Positions 33,127-41,873 of a stretch of 64,000 nt of DNA are shown here, one piece after another. The notes under the pieces are model-generated. The model was not told the origin of the DNA, made no database searches, and saw only the letters and a list, made by a program, of their open reading frames with translations. Each line of letters begins with the position of its first letter. Within the stretch, counting starts at the first letter, position 1. Position numbers and translations under genes: made by a program. Source of the stretch: Streptomyces solicavernae (GTDB taxonomy: Bacteria; Actinomycetota; Actinomycetes; Streptomycetales; Streptomycetaceae); contig NZ_JASCIR010000007.1 of NCBI RefSeq assembly GCF_029968095.1, positions 62,001 through 126,000 on the forward strand, read 5' to 3'.

Positions 33127-33741
33127 TCAGCGGGCGTAGTACTCGACGACGAGCTGCTCGTCGCAGATGACCGGGATCTCCTTGCGGTTCGGGTCGCGGT
33201 CCAGGCGGAAGGCCAGGGCCTTCAGGTTCACCTGGAGGTAGCGCGGGGTCTCGCCCTCGGTGTCGTAGCCACCCTCGCGAGCAACCTGGAAGGGGTGCTT
33301 GGCGCGGGAGCGCTCGCGCACGGTCACGACGTCGTCGGGGCGGACGCGGAAGGACGGCTTGTCGACCTTCTTGCCGTTGACCTCGATGTGGCCGTGGACG
33401 ACCATCTGGCGGGCCTGGTAGATGGTGCGGGCGATGCCCGAACGCAGGACCAGGGCGTCGAGGCGACGCTCAAGCTCGATGACCAGGGCCTCACCGGTCT
33501 TGCCCTGGGTCTTGGCGGCACGCTCGTAGGCGCGGACGAGCTGCCGCTCGGACACGTCGTACTGCGCGCGCAGACGCTGCTTCTCAAGCAGACGGACCTT
33601 GTAGTCCGAGTTCTGCTTGCGGCCACGGCCGTGCTCGCCCGGCGGGTACGGGCGGGCCTCGAAGTACTTGACGGCCTTCGGCGTCAGCGCGATACCGAGC
33701 GCACGGGACTTCTTGACCTTGGGACGCGACTGGTTAGGCAC
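33127..33741 (-). CDS. rpsD: Ribosomal protein S4, zinc-free type
   Basis: Primary 16S rRNA-binding protein of the small subunit. The product is 204 aa, with the S4 RNA-binding domain around residues 94-155 ([37 protein letters not shown]). The N-terminus has no cysteines, so this is the C-minus form that does not need zinc. As in other actinobacteria it may stand alone rather than in the alpha operon. The start is GTG at 33741 with GGAG 4 nt upstream. The iron-box-like sequence lies 23 bp upstream of the start, inside the likely promoter. Confidence 0.98.
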   Translation of the reverse strand: MPNQSRPKVKKSRALGIALTPKAVKYFEARPYPPGEHGRGRKQNSDYKVRLLEKQRLRAQYDVSERQLVRAYERAAKTQGKTGEALVIELERRLDALVLRSGIARTIYQARQMVVHGHIEVNGKKVDKPSFRVRPDDVVTVRERSRAKHPFQVAREGGYDTEGETPRYLQVNLKALAFRLDRDPNRKEIPVICDEQLVVEYYAR

Positions 33742-33764
33742 GTTCTCCAGACCTCCGAAATAGG

Positions 33765-33783
33765 TTAGGTTAGGCTCACCTTA
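33765..33783. promoter_or_regulatory. Iron box (DmdR/IdeR-type operator)
   Basis: TTAGGTTAGGCTCACCTTA matches 17 of 19 positions of the actinobacterial iron-box consensus TTAGGTTAGGCTAACCTAA. It lies in the 56-bp gap between the divergent rpsD and DUF2470 genes, ending 14 bp before the ATG at 33798. TAGGCT within it could be the -10 hexamer for the DUF2470 gene. Iron-loaded DmdR1/IdeR binding here would repress under iron sufficiency; this is inferred from the site and from the heme/iron association of DUF2470 proteins. Confidence 0.8.
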
Positions 33784-33797
33784 CTAAGGGAGATCGC

Positions 33798-34643
33798 ATG
33801 TCTTGCCGTGGGAACACCAGTCACGTCACGGACAGCACAGAGAAAACCGACGCCGACTCAAGGGGCATCGATATGACGGAGGTCCGATCAGATCGTGGTC
33901 AGCCGCGTCCCAGCGGGCTTGAAACCATCCGGATGCCGTCAGCAGCCGAACGCACACGAACTCTCGTACAGAGTACATGCTCCGGAGTGCTGCTTTCCCC
34001 GGGGGTGCACGGGGCCCTGCCCGACCACCTGGTCGCGGACGAGCGCACGGTCGGCCCGGACGGCGAGGTCTACCTGGTCTTCCCCGCCGACTCCCCCGTC
34101 GTACGGGCCGCGACGCACGCCCAGGACGACGAGCTGCCCGCCGTCCTGGAGATCACGGACGTCGCCCCGGTCTCCGTCCCCCACCGTATCCGGGGCCGGG
34201 CCTGGATCTCCGGCTGGCTGACCCGGGCGCCGGGCCTGGCCGAGCCGGGTCGGATGGCGCTGCGTCTGGAGGTCGGCGAGACCTCGGTGGACGACCTGTG
34301 GGGCGCGGAGAGCGTGGAGCCGGAGGAGTTCGCGCGCGCGGTCGCCGACCCGCTGGCCCCGTACGAGGCGGAGTTGCTGCAGCATCTGCACGCCGCCCAC
34401 GAGGACCAGGTCCAGCTGCTGACCGCGCTGCTCGGCCGGCGCTCGGCGGTGCCCGGGCGGGCGGTGCCGGTGGCGCTCGACCGGTACGGGCTGCGGGTGC
34501 GGTTCGTCGGTGAGCGGGACGGATATGCGGGTGAGCGGGGCGGCGCGACGTTCGACGCGCGCTTCGACTTTCCCGAGCCGGTGCGGGACGTGGTGGGGCT
34601 GCGGCGTGCGATGCACCGGCTGTTCGAGGCCGCGGCGCACTGA
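33798..34643 (+). CDS. DUF2470 domain protein, likely iron-regulated heme-utilisation family
   Basis: Encodes 281 aa. The ATG at 33798 has AAGGGAG 5 nt upstream; the first 45 residues are not family-like, and homologues may start near MPSAAERTRTLVQ, so a later start is possible. The middle has a split-barrel-like region (QSTCSGVLLSPGVHGALPDH, VYLVFPADSPVV). The C-terminal DUF2470 part runs from about residue 180 (ADPLAPYEAELLQHLHAAHE, then a GLRVRF strand and FPEPVRDVVGLRRAMHRL). DUF2470 occurs at the C-terminus of HugZ-type heme-degrading proteins. The iron box upstream supports a role in iron or heme metabolism; the reaction is not known. Confidence 0.82.
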   Translation: MSCRGNTSHVTDSTEKTDADSRGIDMTEVRSDRGQPRPSGLETIRMPSAAERTRTLVQSTCSGVLLSPGVHGALPDHLVADERTVGPDGEVYLVFPADSPVVRAATHAQDDELPAVLEITDVAPVSVPHRIRGRAWISGWLTRAPGLAEPGRMALRLEVGETSVDDLWGAESVEPEEFARAVADPLAPYEAELLQHLHAAHEDQVQLLTALLGRRSAVPGRAVPVALDRYGLRVRFVGERDGYAGERGGATFDARFDFPEPVRDVVGLRRAMHRLFEAAAH

Positions 34644-34771
34644 ACTGCTTGTCTCCGGTGGCTGGTTGGGGCACATGGCGAGCTTGTCCGGCAGCGCTGT
34701 CTTCGTCGGCGCGGTGGCCGTGAGCCGCTGTTCCGCCTTGCTGCCGGTCCGGCGCCGCGCGTACTCGCGGG

Positions 34772-36247
34772 CTACTGCCTGTCGGACTGGGACGCGGTCC
34801 GGGGCTGTGGCTGGGGCTGTGGCTGGGGCTCGGGCTTGTCGGCTGTCGGCTGGGGCTCCGGGGCGGGTTTCGGGGCCGGTCTCTCGGGGCGGGTCTCGCC
34901 GCGCAGGCGTTCGCGGACCCGGTCGGCCACGTCCGCGTACCTCGCCTCGGCGCCGTACCGCGTCGGCTGGTAGTAGCGCTTGCCGTGGATGGCGTCCGGG
35001 GCGTACTGCTGGGGCGCGATGCCGCCCGGGACGTCGTGCGGATATACGTACCCCTGGGCGTGGCCGAGTTTGGCCGCTCCCTTGTAGTGGCCGTCGCGCA
35101 GGTGCGGGGGGACGGGGCCGGCCAGGCCCTTCCGTACGTCTTCGAGGGCGGCGCCGATCGCCGTCGTCGCGGCGTTGGACTTCGGGGCGAGGGCCAGGGC
35201 GATGGTGGCGTGGCTCAGGGTGAGGGCCGCCTCCGGGAAGCCGATCATGGCGACGGCCTGGGCCGCGGCGACGGCGGTGGGCAGGGCCGTGGGGTCGGCG
35301 AGGCCGATGTCCTCGGACGCGGAGATCATCAGGCGCCGGGCGATGAATCTGGGGTCCTCGCCCGCCTCGATCATGCGGGCCAGATAGTGCAGCGCGGCGT
35401 CCACGTCCGAGCCGCGGATGGACTTGATGAGGGCGCTCGCCACGTCGTAGTGCTGGTCGCCGTCCCGGTCGTACTTCACTGCCGCCCGGTCGACGGACTC
35501 CTCAAGGGTCTGGAGCGTGATCTCCTTCTCGCCCTTGGAGAGGGCGGAGCCGGCGCCGGCTTCCAGGGCGGTCAGGGCGCGGCGGGCGTCGCCACCGGCG
35601 ATCCGCAGCACATGCGCCTCGGCGTCGGCGGGCAGCGTGACCGCGGAGCCGAGTCCGCGCTCCTCGTCTATGGCGCGGTGCAGGAGTCCGCGCAGGTCGT
35701 CGTCCGTGAGCGGTTCGAGCGTGAGGAGGAGGGAGCGGGACAGGAGCGGGGAGATCACCGAGAAGTACGGGTTCTCCGTCGTCGCGGCGATGAGTGTGAC
35801 CCAGCGGTTCTCCACGGCGGGCAGCAGGGAGTCCTGCTGGGCCTTGCTGAAGCGGTGGATCTCGTCGAGGAAGAGGACGGTCTCCTTGCCGAAGCCGCCG
35901 GTGGCACGGCGGGCGCCGTCGATCACGGCCCGTACTTCCTTGACCCCTGCGGTGATCGCGGAGAGCTCCACGAAGCGCTTGTTGGTGGCCTTCGACACGA
36001 CGTACGCGAGGGTCGTCTTGCCGGTGCCGGGCGGGCCCCAGAGGATCACCGACGAGGGTCCGGCCGGGCCGCCGCCGCCCTCGCCGACGAGCCGCCGAAG
36101 CGGCGAGCCGGGCTTCAACAGGTGCTGCTGGCCCACGACTTCGTCGAGCGTGCGCGGGCGCATGCGCACGGCCAGGGGGCTGCTCGCCGGGTCCTTCTCC
36201 TGGCGTTCTTCGGCTGCGGCGGTAAAGAGGTCTGGCTCCACGTCCAC
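34772..36247 (-). CDS. rarA: Replication-associated recombination protein A (MgsA/RarA AAA+ ATPase)
   Basis: Clamp-loader-like ATPase acting at stalled forks. The product is 491 aa. The AAA+ core has Walker [20 protein letters not shown] near residue 68, Walker [16 protein letters not shown] and sensor [12 protein letters not shown]. The C-terminal tetramerisation part follows ([36 protein letters not shown]). The last 50 residues are a Pro/Gln-rich tail encoded by GGGGCTGTGGCT repeats. Two GTG starts are possible (36247 and 36241); the second has better spacing from an AGGG site. It is convergent with the DUF2470 gene; the 128 bp between them show no clear hairpin. Confidence 0.96.
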   Translation of the reverse strand: MDVEPDLFTAAAEERQEKDPASSPLAVRMRPRTLDEVVGQQHLLKPGSPLRRLVGEGGGGPAGPSSVILWGPPGTGKTTLAYVVSKATNKRFVELSAITAGVKEVRAVIDGARRATGGFGKETVLFLDEIHRFSKAQQDSLLPAVENRWVTLIAATTENPYFSVISPLLSRSLLLTLEPLTDDDLRGLLHRAIDEERGLGSAVTLPADAEAHVLRIAGGDARRALTALEAGAGSALSKGEKEITLQTLEESVDRAAVKYDRDGDQHYDVASALIKSIRGSDVDAALHYLARMIEAGEDPRFIARRLMISASEDIGLADPTALPTAVAAAQAVAMIGFPEAALTLSHATIALALAPKSNAATTAIGAALEDVRKGLAGPVPPHLRDGHYKGAAKLGHAQGYVYPHDVPGGIAPQQYAPDAIHGKRYYQPTRYGAEARYADVADRVRERLRGETRPERPAPKPAPEPQPTADKPEPQPQPQPQPRTASQSDRQ

Positions 36248-36309
36248 GACCCTATGTCACCCCACTGACAATGCTCCCCGCGCAGCCGTCGACCGCAGGA
36301 AACCCCAGG

Positions 36310-36951
36310 TCAGCTGGTCCAGAAGTCCCACCAGCGGGTCAGGATCAGCATGCCGATGACGCCGATGTGCAGCACCGGCAGGACCCAGGTGAACTCGTCG
36401 AAGAAGCTCCGCAGGGCGCGCGGGGCGGGCAGCATCCCGTGCCGCACGTTGTGCCCGGTCACGTACCAGAACATGAGGATCGTGGCGACCCAGGCGAGGC
36501 AGCACCACAGGCACAGGGCGTTGATGTTGTACAGCGACTGGTACATGAGCCAGGTGCAGAAGCCGACGCCGAACAGCATCCCGGCGTTCAGCGTCAGCCA
36601 GTACCAGCGCGGGAAGCGCGCCCGGGCCAGCAGGCTCATGCCGACGCACACGACGATCCCGTAGGTCACGAGCCCCAGGATCGGGTTCGGGAAGCCGAAG
36701 ACCGCCGCCTGGTCGCTCTCCATGATCGAGCCGCAGGACACGACAGGGTTGAGGCTGCAGGCGGGCGTGAAGGTCGGGTCTTCCGCGAGCTTGATCTTGT
36801 CCAGCGTGATGATCCAGGCGGCCAGCAGGCCCGCAGCGCCCGTGATCACCAGCAACAGCGCCAACGCCCGGCTGCCGCCGACGGACCGTGGAGCCTCCGC
36901 CTGCTCCCGACCGTCCGGGCCGCCGTCCTTCGCAGACATGGTTTCGCTCAT
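36310..36951 (-). CDS. Vitamin K epoxide reductase family protein
   Basis: Integral membrane protein that reoxidises extracytoplasmic disulfide-forming partners using quinone. The ATG at 36951 gives 213 aa with five probable membrane helices (about 28-50, 90-110, 116-138, 148-165, 188-205). The active-site pair is Cys147-Leu-Trp-Cys150 in ALCLWCCLAW, with loop cysteines 65 and 73 (ACSLNPVVSCGSIM), the VKOR pattern. In actinobacteria VKOR proteins work with DsbA-like partners; no such gene is nearby. The start is a little uncertain (a GTG precedes it directly and an ATG lies 12 nt downstream). The open frame continues upstream through the 13-bp repeats, but without coding support. Confidence 0.93.
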   Translation of the reverse strand: MSETMSAKDGGPDGREQAEAPRSVGGSRALALLLVITGAAGLLAAWIITLDKIKLAEDPTFTPACSLNPVVSCGSIMESDQAAVFGFPNPILGLVTYGIVVCVGMSLLARARFPRWYWLTLNAGMLFGVGFCTWLMYQSLYNINALCLWCCLAWVATILMFWYVTGHNVRHGMLPAPRALRSFFDEFTWVLPVLHIGVIGMLILTRWWDFWTS

Positions 36952-37072
36952 CACGCCGTTTCCGTCGCTAGTGGTGGGGGCTGTGCAGGGCCAGGCGCCG
37001 CAGCGGCCCACGGGCACGCACATTGTGCCGCACATAGCTGTGGGTCCACCGTTCGATGGACATAAGGACGAC

Positions 37073-37176
37073 CGTACGGAAGGGCCGTGCGGAAGGGCCG
37101 TACGGAAGGGGCGTACGGAAGGGGCGTACGGAAGGGGCGTACGGAAGGGGCGTACGGAAGGGCCGTACAGAAGCCG
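37073..37176. repeat. 13-bp tandem repeat, about 8 copies
   Basis: Eight 13-bp units with consensus CGTACGGAAGGGG. Four central units (37099-37150) are identical; the flanking ones carry one to three changes. Each unit contains the hexameric palindrome CGTACG. The array is upstream of the VKOR gene and downstream of the hisS terminator. With a 13-bp period all frames are affected equally, so it is not coding. Confidence 0.95.
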
Positions 37177-37258
37177 GCCGCCACCGCGCGCGAGAGCGAT
37201 TCGCCACCGCGCGGGACGCCGACGCCGCTCCAGCACAGGAGCCGCACGCCGACACGGC

Positions 37259-37294
37259 GAGGCCCCCGGGCGCGGTGCCGCGCCCGGGGGCCTC
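37259..37294 (-). terminator. hisS terminator hairpin
   Basis: A perfect 17-bp stem (GAGGCCCCCGGGCGCGG at 37259-37275 with 37278-37294) and a minimal loop, 13 bp after the hisS stop. No U-tract. Confidence 0.9.
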
Positions 37295-37307
37295 AACTCC
37301 CTGCGTA

Positions 37308-38570
37308 CTAGCCGAGCCTGGCCTTCAGCGCCTCGGCGATCGCGTCCACCGCGACCGCCTCCTGCTCGCCCGACTCCATGTCCTTGAGCTGGACCAGGCC
37401 CTCGGCCAGGTCACGCTCGCCGGCCACCAGCGCGTACCGCGCGCCGCTGCGGTTGGCGTTCTTCATCGCGCCCTTGAGGCCCTTGCCGCCGTAGCTGAAG
37501 TCGGCCGCGACGCCCGCCTTGCGGAGCTCGGTGACGACGCCGAAGAGCACCCGGCGGGCCTCCTCGCCGAGCGGCACCGCGAACACGCTGGTGGCGGCGG
37601 GCAGTTCGAGTTCCACGCCCTCCGCCTCCAGGGCGAGGACCGTACGGTCGACGCCGAGCGCCCAGCCGACGGACGGCAGCGAGGGGCCGCCGATCATCTC
37701 GGAGAGGCCGTCGTAGCGGCCGCCGCCGCCCACCGCGGACTGCGAGCCGAGGCCGTCGTGGACGAACTCGAAGGTCGTACGCGTGTAGTAGTCCAGACCG
37801 CGGACCAGCTTCTCGTCGTCCTCGAAGGCGACGCCCGCCGCGGTGATCAGCGCGCGCACCTCCTCGTGGTACGTCTTGCACCCGTCGCAGAGGTAGTCAC
37901 GCAGGACCGGCGCGCCCACCAGCTGCTTCTGCACGTCGGCCCGCTTGTCGTCGAGGACGCGCAGCGGGTTGATCTCGGCGCGGCGCAGCGTCTCCTCGTC
38001 GAGGTCGAGGCCGCGCAGGAAGTCCTGCAGGGCCGTGCGGTAGACGGGACGGCACTCCTTGTCGCCCAGGGAGTTGAGCAGGATGCGGAAGTTCCGCAGC
38101 CCGAGCGCGCGGTACGCCTGGTCGGCCAGGATGATCAACTCGGCGTCCAGGGCCGGGTCCTCGGAGCCGATCGCCTCGGCGCCGACCTGCGAGAAGTGCC
38201 TGTACCGGCCCTTCTGCGGGCGCTCGTAGCGGTAGTACGAGCCCGAGTACCAGAGCTTGACCGGGAGGTTGCCCGCCTTGTGCAGGTTGGCCTCCAGGGC
38301 CGCGCGCAGCACGGACGCGGTGCCCTCGGGGCGCAGCGCGAGCTGGTCGCCGCCCTTGGTCTCGAAGGCGTACATCTCCTTGGTGACGATGTCCGTGGAC
38401 TCGCCGACGCCGCGCGCGAACAGCTCGACGTTCTCGAAGCCGGGCGTCTCGATGTAGCCGTAGCCGGAGTTCTTCAGCGGCGCGGAGATGGCCTCGCGCA
38501 CGGCGAGGTACTTGGCGCTGTCCGGCGGGATCAGGTCGTACGTGCCCTTGGGGGCCTGAAAGGTGCTCAC
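37308..38570 (-). CDS. hisS: Histidyl-tRNA synthetase
   Basis: Class II synthetase charging tRNA-His. The GTG at 38568-38570 ([20 protein letters not shown]) gives 420 aa. Motif 1 is followed by [22 protein letters not shown], motif 2 region [20 protein letters not shown], the histidine-specific [13 protein letters not shown], and motif 3 [15 protein letters not shown]. The C-terminal anticodon-binding domain starts around [13 protein letters not shown]. It is 13 bp downstream of the MBL hydrolase gene and is likely cotranscribed with it; the unit ends at a 17-bp hairpin. Confidence 0.98.
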   Translation of the reverse strand: MSTFQAPKGTYDLIPPDSAKYLAVREAISAPLKNSGYGYIETPGFENVELFARGVGESTDIVTKEMYAFETKGGDQLALRPEGTASVLRAALEANLHKAGNLPVKLWYSGSYYRYERPQKGRYRHFSQVGAEAIGSEDPALDAELIILADQAYRALGLRNFRILLNSLGDKECRPVYRTALQDFLRGLDLDEETLRRAEINPLRVLDDKRADVQKQLVGAPVLRDYLCDGCKTYHEEVRALITAAGVAFEDDEKLVRGLDYYTRTTFEFVHDGLGSQSAVGGGGRYDGLSEMIGGPSLPSVGWALGVDRTVLALEAEGVELELPAATSVFAVPLGEEARRVLFGVVTELRKAGVAADFSYGGKGLKGAMKNANRSGARYALVAGERDLAEGLVQLKDMESGEQEAVAVDAIAEALKARLG

Positions 38571-38583
38571 GGGAAAACTCTCG

Positions 38584-39297
38584 TCACATTCCTCGTCGCG
38601 GAGCCTGCTGCTGCGGGGCTCCCTGGCCTGCGGCCACCTGGCGCAGATACGGGTTGGTGGCGCGCTCCTGGCCGATGGTCGTCTGGGGACCGTGTCCGGA
38701 CAGGACCACGGTCGAGTCGTCGAGCGGCAGGCAGACGCGGCCCAGCGACTCAAGCATGTCGTCCATGTCACCGCCGGGCAGGTCGGTGCGTCCGATGGAG
38801 CCGGCGAAGAGCAGATCGCCCGAGAAGAAGACGGACGGGATGTCCGCGCTCTCCGGCATCCGGAACGTCACCGACCCCTTCGTATGGCCGGGAGCATGGG
38901 CGACGGAGAAGTCGAGCCCGGCGAGCTGCAGCCGCGCGCCGTCGGTCAGGTCCTGCACGTCGTCCGGCTCCCCCACGGTCAGCTCGCCCATCAGCGGCAT
39001 GCCGATGGAGCGGCCGATGCCCTTCTCGGGGTCGCTCATCATGTACCGGTCCTCGGGGTGGATCCAGGCGGGAACGTCGTGCGCTCCGCAGACCGGGACG
39101 ACCGAGGCGACATGGTCGATGTGGCCATGGGTGAGGACGACCGCGACGGGCTTGAGCCGATGCTTCTTGAGCGCTTCCTCGACGCCTTCGGCGGCCTGGT
39201 GGCCGGGGTCGATGATCACGCACTCCTCGCCTGCGGCGGGGGCGACCAGGTAACAGTTGGTCCCCCAGGCCCCGGCGGGGAACCCGGCAATCAGCAC
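38584..39297 (-). CDS. MBL-fold metallo-hydrolase (glyoxalase II-like)
   Basis: Encodes 237 aa from the GTG at 39295-39297, with AAGGA 6 nt upstream. The metal-binding motif [10 protein letters not shown] (HxHxDH) lies near residue 66, with later ligands [10 protein letters not shown] and [19 protein letters not shown] and the final [10 protein letters not shown]. This is the pattern of the glyoxalase II/persulfide dioxygenase branch. The actual thioester or other substrate is unknown. The frame is open 135 nt further upstream without family resemblance. It precedes hisS on the same strand and is divergent from the cyclophilin gene. Confidence 0.93.
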   Translation of the reverse strand: MLIAGFPAGAWGTNCYLVAPAAGEECVIIDPGHQAAEGVEEALKKHRLKPVAVVLTHGHIDHVASVVPVCGAHDVPAWIHPEDRYMMSDPEKGIGRSIGMPLMGELTVGEPDDVQDLTDGARLQLAGLDFSVAHAPGHTKGSVTFRMPESADIPSVFFSGDLLFAGSIGRTDLPGGDMDDMLESLGRVCLPLDDSTVVLSGHGPQTTIGQERATNPYLRQVAAGQGAPQQQAPRRGM

Positions 39298-39522
39298 GTT
39301 CGTCCTTAAGGATGGTCCGACGGGAAAGTGCGGCGGCTCACCGGCCGCGGCGGGCGGCGACACCGGATCGCAATACCCGCAGCCTACCGGCGCTGCTCGG
39401 CGCACAGCCAACCCATATACGGTACGGGGCAAGCTCAGGCGGTCAGGACCGATCAGAGACGTACTGAGCGACGCACTCAGAGACGTACGACGTACTTAAG
39501 AGACGTACAAGGAGAAGACCCG

Positions 39523-40365
39523 GTGGTCAGCAGCGATCAGCGGCGGCGTCAGCTCGCCCGGGAGAAGTTCGCCCGCCAGCAGGCACGGCGGGAGTCCGCG
39601 CGGCGCAAGGCGAAGCGCCGCAACGCGATCATCGCCACCTCACTCGTGGTGGTGCTCGCGGCGAGCGGCGGCGCGGTGGCTGCGGGCGCGTTCACGGGCG
39701 ACGGCGGCAAGGAGAAGACCGACGCGGCGGCCGAGCCGTCGCCCAGCCCGTCGGTCAAGGACCCCTGCGACAAGCCGGCGCCGGGCAAGGTCAAGGAGAT
39801 GAGCTTCGAGAAGGAGCCGAAACTCACCATCGACAAGTCCGCCGACTACACCATGAGTCTGGCCACGACCTGCGGTGACATCGACATCGACCTGAAGGCC
39901 GCGGCGGCCCCGCACACCGTGAACTCGTTCAACTTCCTGGTGAACAAGGGGTACTTGGACCACACCAAGTGCCACCGCCTCACCAACCAGGGCATCTACG
40001 TCCTGCAGTGCGGCGACCCGACCGGCACCGGAACGGGCACTCCCGGCTACAAGATCCCGGACGAGAACCTGAAGGACAAGAGCCTGAAGGACAACGTCTA
40101 CCCGGCGGGCACGGTCGCGATGGCGAACCAGTACAACCCGCAGGACGGCAAGGGCCGGGACAGCGGCGGCAGCCAGTTCTTCCTCGTCTACCGGGACAGC
40201 CAGCTGCCGCCCGACTACACGCCGTTCGGCACGGTCTCGAAGTCCGGCATGAAGGTCCTGAAGAAGATCGCCGACGCGGGCGCCACGCAGCCCGACCCGA
40301 CCACGGGCAACACGGCCCCGAACGCCACCGTGGTCATCGACAAGGCGACCGTCAGGAAGTCTTGA
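39523..40365 (+). CDS. Membrane-anchored cyclophilin-type peptidyl-prolyl isomerase
   Basis: Encodes 280 aa starting at the GTG at 39523, with GGAG 8 nt upstream. Residues 1-34 are highly basic (RRRQLAREKFARQQARRESA), then one membrane helix (about 35-58, AIIATSLVVVLAASGGAVAAG) and a Pro/Ser linker, so the catalytic domain is outside the membrane. The cyclophilin domain (about 115-275) has CHRLTNQGIYVLQCGDPTGT, GTVAMAN and GGSQFFLVY; the catalytic Arg of the FHR motif is kept although Phe is Cys. It may help folding of exported proteins. Three AGAGACGTAC copies lie in the leader (39455-39508). Confidence 0.93.
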   Translation: MVSSDQRRRQLAREKFARQQARRESARRKAKRRNAIIATSLVVVLAASGGAVAAGAFTGDGGKEKTDAAAEPSPSPSVKDPCDKPAPGKVKEMSFEKEPKLTIDKSADYTMSLATTCGDIDIDLKAAAAPHTVNSFNFLVNKGYLDHTKCHRLTNQGIYVLQCGDPTGTGTGTPGYKIPDENLKDKSLKDNVYPAGTVAMANQYNPQDGKGRDSGGSQFFLVYRDSQLPPDYTPFGTVSKSGMKVLKKIADAGATQPDPTTGNTAPNATVVIDKATVRKS

Positions 40366-40519
40366 CCGGCAGGGCAAGTTCGGTGCTGCTGGATGCGGAC
40401 AGCCGCCCTGCTCGTCGCCTATGTTGGCGTTGTGCAGGGCGCCGTGTGCGGCTGCCCTGAAGAAACTGTGGACGATGCCCCGGGCAACCCCCGCGCAGGC
40501 ATCATGTGGAGGAGGCGCT

Positions 40520-41752
40520 GTGAGCAGCGACCCGTGGGGCCGCGTCGACGAGGCGGGGACCGTGTACGTGCGTACGGCCGACGGAGGCGAGCGAGTCGTC
40601 GGTTCGTGGCAGGCAGGCTCTCCCGACGAGGCACTTGCCTACTTCAAGCGCAAGTACGACGGCCTGGTCGTGGAGATCGGCCTTCTCGAACGCCGGGTGC
40701 AGACCACGGACCTGTCGGCCAAGGACGCGACGACCGCCATCGAGCACCTGCGCGAGCAGATCACCGACGCGCACGCGGTGGGTGACCTGGACGCCCTGGC
40801 CAAGCGGCTCGACAAGCTGGTGGAGAGCGTCGAGGCCCGCCGCGAGGAGCGCAAGGTCGAGAAGGCCAAGCAGGCGGACGAGGCCAGGCACGCCAAGGAG
40901 TCCCTGGTCGTCGAGGCCGAGGAGCTGGCCCAGAGCGAGCAGTGGCGGGCGGCGGGCGAGCGGCTGCGCTCGCTCGTGGACACCTGGAAGGGCCTGCCGC
41001 GTCTCGACCGCAAGTCCGACGACGAACTCTGGCACCGCTTCTCGCACGCGCGCTCCGCCTTCTCCAAGCGCCGCAAGGCCCACTTCGCCGCGCTCGACGC
41101 GCAGCGCGAGGAGGCCCGCAAGGCGAAGGAGCGGCTGGTCTCGGAGGCCGAGGCGCTGTCGAACTCCAGGGAGTGGGGCCCGACGGCCGCGCGGTACCGC
41201 GATCTGATGGCCGAGTGGAAGGCCGTGGGCCGCGCCCAGCGCGAGCACGAGGACGACCTGTGGAACCGTTTCCGCGGCGCCCAGGACATCTTCTTCACGG
41301 CCCGCAGCGAGATCTTCGCCGAGCGGGACGCGGAGCAGGCGGAGAACCTGAAGCTCAAGGAGGCGCTGGCCGACGAGGCCGAGCAGCTGCTCCCGATCAC
41401 CGACCTGAAGGCGGCCCGCGCCGCGTTCCGCGGGATCAACGAGCGCTGGGAGGCCATCGGCCACGTCCCGCGTGACGCCCGCCCGAAGGTCGAGGGCCGG
41501 ATGCACACCGTGGAGCGGGCGCTGCAGGACTCCGAGGAAGCGGAGTGGCGGCGTACGAACCCGGAGGCACGCGCGCGTGCCGAGGGGCTCACGGGCCAGC
41601 TGCAGGCCGCGGTCGACAAGCTGACCGGCCAGATCGAGACCGCTCGCGCGCAGGGCAACAACGCTCGCGCCGACAAGCTCAAGAAGGAGCTCGACGGCCG
41701 TCAGGCGCTGCTCGACCAGGCCCTGAAGGGGCTGCACGAGTTCGGCGGCTGA
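40520..41752 (+). CDS. DUF349 domain-containing protein
   Basis: Encodes 410 aa from the GTG at 40520, preceded by a strong GGAGGAGG site. After an N-terminal part with GTVYVRTADGGERVVGSWQA the protein is almost wholly alpha-helical and charged. It holds at least three DUF349 repeats of about 75 residues, each with a Trp-containing core (QWRAAGERLRSLVDTWKGL, EWGPTAARYRDLMAEWKAV, DLKAARAAFRGINERWEAI) followed by LWxRF. It is soluble and likely elongated; the function of the family is unknown, though some members affect stress tolerance. It is adjacent to and convergent with relA, a neighbourhood shared by other actinobacteria. Confidence 0.92.
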   Translation: MSSDPWGRVDEAGTVYVRTADGGERVVGSWQAGSPDEALAYFKRKYDGLVVEIGLLERRVQTTDLSAKDATTAIEHLREQITDAHAVGDLDALAKRLDKLVESVEARREERKVEKAKQADEARHAKESLVVEAEELAQSEQWRAAGERLRSLVDTWKGLPRLDRKSDDELWHRFSHARSAFSKRRKAHFAALDAQREEARKAKERLVSEAEALSNSREWGPTAARYRDLMAEWKAVGRAQREHEDDLWNRFRGAQDIFFTARSEIFAERDAEQAENLKLKEALADEAEQLLPITDLKAARAAFRGINERWEAIGHVPRDARPKVEGRMHTVERALQDSEEAEWRRTNPEARARAEGLTGQLQAAVDKLTGQIETARAQGNNARADKLKKELDGRQALLDQALKGLHEFGG

Positions 41753-41773
41753 CGCCTTTCTCGTACGTACGTC

Positions 41774-41835
41774 AAGGGGCTCCCGTACTTCGTGTGCGGG
41801 AGCCCCTTCTTCGTGCACGGGAGCCCCTTTTTGCG
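41774..41835 (+). terminator. Terminator with duplicated 3' arm
   Basis: AAGGGGCTCCCG (41774-41785) pairs perfectly with CGGGAGCCCCTT at 41797-41808 and equally well with a second copy at 41818-41829, which is followed by TTT. Two alternative hairpins, near and far, are therefore possible between the convergent DUF349 and relA genes. Confidence 0.85.
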
Positions 41836-41873
41836 TACGGCTGTGCGGTTCCGTCTTGCGTACGACTCCGTGG

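Larger units (their letters stand above)
36952..37307. promoter_or_regulatory. Intergenic region between hisS and VKOR gene
   Basis: These 356 bp hold no convincing gene. They contain the hisS terminator (37259-37294) and the 13-bp repeat array (37073-37176). The VKOR promoter should lie at about 36970-37070, which includes ACATAGCTGTGGGTC, but no clear hexamer pair is visible. Confidence 0.4.

Noticed and set aside
37073..37176. Possible CRISPR-like array
   Set aside because: The 13-bp units are directly adjacent with no spacers, and no cas genes are present. The same applies to the other tandem arrays in the window.
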